Part shown: piece by piece, positions 60,966 through 64,000 of the stretch
Layout: each line of letters starts with the position of its first letter
Numbering within the stretch: the stretch's first letter is position 1
DNA from: Prorocentrum cordatum
Lineage: Eukaryota > Sar > Dinophyceae > Prorocentrales > Prorocentraceae
DNA: 64,000 nucleotides
Direction of reading: 5' to 3'
Assembly: GCA_963575745.1 (NCBI GenBank)
Contig: CAUYUJ010003071.1
Span: forward strand, 18,450-82,449
The notes under the pieces: model-generated
What the model saw: only the letters and a program-made list of their open reading frames with translations
Database searches by the model: none
What the model was told of the DNA's origin: nothing
Program-made: the position numbers and the translations under genes

Positions 60966-62805
60966 TGCCTTCTCCGGGCCACGCGCAGAGGGGGGGGGGG
61001 GGTAGGCTTCGAGCTTCGAGGTTCTCCCAGGCTTTCGCTGGCTCGCGGCGGTTTCCCAGCCTCGGGGGGCTCTCCAGTAGCAGCGCCTCGCCGGGAGCGT
61101 CCTGGGGGTGTCATGGAATCGTCCCGAGCGGCCGCCGGAGACGGGATATACGTAGGCACAGGGGGGATGCATCGACCCCCCGTTTCGGCCATGCGCAGAG
61201 GGGGGAGGGGGAGAGGGGAATTTTTGTTTGAAGCACCCCTGGCTCTCAGAAGGCGCGGGCCTCGTCTGGAGATCTAGGGCCGGCGTCTTCTAAGAAGCGC
61301 CCACCCCCCAAGAAGCCTTTCCCCCCTACTCCTACCCCGTGGTGCGCGCCGCCAATCTTGCCTCTCCGTCCCGCGCGTCATTCTGCGCAGCGCTCGGTGT
61401 GGAATCTGTCCGCAGCGGGCTCGTCCCAACTCATCGATATTCGGTTCCACTGGGATTGGGACTCGACGCGAGCTGAAGCTGGCAGCTCAGGGCACCGCTC
61501 TCCGGATTCAAGTTTGCAGCCGTGGTTGGCGACATGCGAGACGCCGACTGACACGCTAGCCAGTCTGCGAACACACGAGCCATCGTTTTTGTGTTTCTGA
61601 TCTGCCTATCTCCTCTCCATCTCTCGCTCATTCGCTCGTTAGCTACGGCTGTCGCGACCGTTACCCGTTGCACACCGCATTTAGGCTAGATATTGTGGTG
61701 GAGCTGACCGTCCAAAGCAGATGGCTTTGAATGAACGGCTTGGCTTCGCAGTTTCGACTGCGAACGAAAATTGCAAAAGCGTGTTCTCGATCACGTGTGT
61801 TCTTCGAGCCCGTGACGGCCACATGGAAATGGCAACAATATTGGGAAGATGATGGGCTTGATATATCAATCAGCTTGCAGGGTCCTCGCCCTGAAGAGGG
61901 GGGAGGGAGCAGAGGGAAGGAAGAGGGGAAGGGAAGAGGGAGGCAAGGAGGGAGGGATGGGAGAGAGAAGCGGACTGGATGGATGTAGTAAAATGGGAGT
62001 GCGAGAAAGAGCGTGGATGCGGAGAGAGCAGGAGCCGCGATCAGGCGTAGGTGGAGAACTAGAGACCTCCCCCCTTTGCGCACGCGATGCGACCCTCGAG
62101 TTTAGCTTAGTGTGCGGTCTAGGTTACTGGCGTGCAGTCCCTCGCTTCCGCGTGTCGCCCCACCGCCCGCAAGGGACATTGGGGCGGCGACAAGCAGCGG
62201 ATGATAAGAAAGAGGATGGGAGGAGAATGAGGAGGAGGAGGAAGACAGGGATAGGAGTGAGGAGGAGGAGGAGGAGGAGGAAGAAGGGGATGATGAGGCG
62301 AGGAGAAACAGGCGGGGGAGGAGCAGGAGCAGGAGCATGCGGATGAAGATTCCTGGGCAAGATGGGGTCGGGAAGCAAATGGGAAGAAGGTCGTGAGAGG
62401 CGGCAGCAGGCCAGCATCATTGTTCGAGGAGGCACTGCGCAAGCAATCCAGGACAAAAGCCGCGCTCGGAACGGCATGCCCGAGTGACCTTGAGCATTCC
62501 AATCCACGGTGGTTTTGACCCAAATGCTTTCTACAATGAGTTTGCGGTCGGTCAGTTCATCATCGTACTGCAGCACGACCCCGCAGCCACAGCGCTTGGA
62601 CCATTTTGTTCTCCAGTGCCTTGCGTAGCAACACAGACAAGCACTCTTGCACTATTCTCCCGCATCCTGAGTAGGTTTCTTGTTTTTCCTGCACTCTCCT
62701 CCACCCGCTCTGCCCCACTTACACACCATCACAATCATAAGTATCGCCGTTGCCATCGTCATCATCATGCACTCACTCGCGCCCACATGTTCACTCACCA
62801 TCACC
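60966..62805. repeat. Gene-poor DNA with GGGA and GGA patches
   Basis: GGGA-rich patches at 60985-61005, 61895-61970 and GGA array at 62217-62335. Remaining frames on both strands have no recognised domain. Confidence 0.5.
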
Positions 62806-62880
62806 ACTCCTCCTCCTCCTCCTTCTCCTCCTCCTCCTCCTCCTCCTCCTCCTCCTCCTCCTCCTCCTCCTCCTCCCCTT
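62806..62880. repeat. CTC microsatellite
   Basis: About 24 CTC triplets between CAT-rich flanks. Confidence 0.95.
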
Positions 62881-62929
62881 CATCACCACTCCCATCCATC
62901 ATCACCGTACACACTCACACACCCACGTG

Positions 62930-63275
62930 CTCACCTCGAGGGAACTCTCGAGCGGGAGCCCGCTCCCCATGGGGCCCGCCACTCATGTTGGCTATCCGAG
63001 CGGATCGTCTTGCTCATCTACCGGGCACGAGGCGGGCAAACCGTGAGGATACCTCCAGCGGGGGCCTCCTTTGTCAGTGAATTGCGAGGGCGTCTCGAGC
63101 GGGAGCCCCCTCCCTATAGGGCCCGCAGCTCGCGTTGGCAGTCCGAGCGGGCCATCGGGATCATCTGCCAGGCACAGCGCTTGAGCACCCCCATGGGGCA
63201 AATCGTGAGACTGTCTCACGCGGGGGCCTCGTTTGTGAGCAATTTGCGAGGAACTCTCGAGCGGGAGCAGGGTTC
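62930..63275. repeat. Minisatellite X, array 2
   Basis: Two and a half units of about 155 bases with TCTCGAGCGGGAGCCC, CCGAGCGG, GCGGGGGCCTCxTTTGT and AATTGCGAGG. Inverted relative of 40070-40820. Confidence 0.8.
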
Positions 63276-63745
<470 letters not shown>

Positions 63746-63754
63746 GCTGACCTG

Positions 63755-63790
63755 GGCCAGCGTTCCTTATTTCAGCAGCCCGACTGTAGC
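63755..63790. mobile_element. MITE family S, right-end fragment
   Basis: GCGTTCCTTATTTCAGCAGCCCGACTGTAG matches the right terminus of family S (GTTCCTTAGGTC...CCCCGACTGTAG). Confidence 0.6.
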
Positions 63791-63800
63791 AGCATACCCT

Positions 63801-63993
63801 CGGTCGGGCGATGGAATATATACACATCCACTGCTCCCTAGTCAGGCCCATGGTGAACCCAGGAGCCGTGTATACGCTCTCCTGGCCAAGCGAGGAGGGC
63901 GTGGCGTGTACGCCGCTGCTGGGTTCAGGATGGACCTGGCCAGGGAGCAGCGGATGTGCATAGATATCGTCGCCCTACTCGGCCAGACATCTC
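63801..63993. mobile_element. Foldback element near the window end
   Basis: Left arm GTCGGGCGATGGAATATATAC...CACATCCACTGCTCCCT pairs with right arm AGGGAGCAGCGGATGTG...GATATCGTCGCCC over about 75 bases at roughly 80 percent. Confidence 0.7.
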
Positions 63994-64000
63994 CGGCCCG

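Overview
The window looks like nuclear DNA of a dinoflagellate. It is GC-rich, packed with trinucleotide arrays (GAG, GAC, GAT, CTC) and small foldback elements, and nearly every long coding signature is a retroelement. One apparent host gene is intronless and has a spliced-leader-like relic (18 of 22 positions) just upstream, as expected of recycled dinoflagellate mRNAs. The species cannot be named from the sequence. No rRNA, tRNA, CRISPR or bacterial operon structure was found. A 100-N assembly gap lies at 5664-5763.

Layout. 1-5 kb: a frameshifted LINE (endonuclease, reverse transcriptase, zinc-finger tail), followed head-to-tail by an ORF1-like reading frame. 6.2-10.2 kb: a second, more decayed LINE split by microsatellites and a foldback element. 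10.2-26.9 kb: gene-poor DNA of microsatellites, minisatellites and foldback/MITE families. 27.0-28.1 kb: a coiled-coil, LINE-ORF1-like frame. 29.3-33.6 kb: a cluster of MITEs from five families. 33.6-35 kb: a minus-strand LINE remnant. 37.4-38.5 kb: an Ala-rich ORF of unknown nature. 39.1-40.1 kb: a minus-strand PIF1-like helicase pseudogene. 40-42.7 kb: minisatellites ending in a GAT array. 42.7-49.4 kb: a nearly intact tyrosine-recombinase retrotransposon. 49.4-59 kb: mostly repeats. 59.4-60.6 kb: a PAN/Apple-domain secreted-protein gene. 60.6-64 kb: repeats and foldbacks.

The centrepiece is the 6.7-kb element at 42717-49394. It has split direct repeats (A1 - ORFs - B1 A2 B2), as in Ngaro/PAT-type YR retrotransposons. 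It encodes an upstream ORF, a gag-like ORF, RT-RNase H, a tyrosine recombinase and a separate DNA cytosine-methyltransferase-like ORF. It sits inside a GAT microsatellite, with GATG shared at both ends and at the B1/A2 junction. Repeat pairs differ at only a few bases and the ORFs are open, so the insertion is young.

A second novel-looking system is a satellite-carrying element. Two inverted copies (21885-22244 and 51467-52144) have conserved, hairpin-bearing ends around a length-variable GCTAAA array, and one copy sits in a duplicated locus whose sister copy keeps the empty site.
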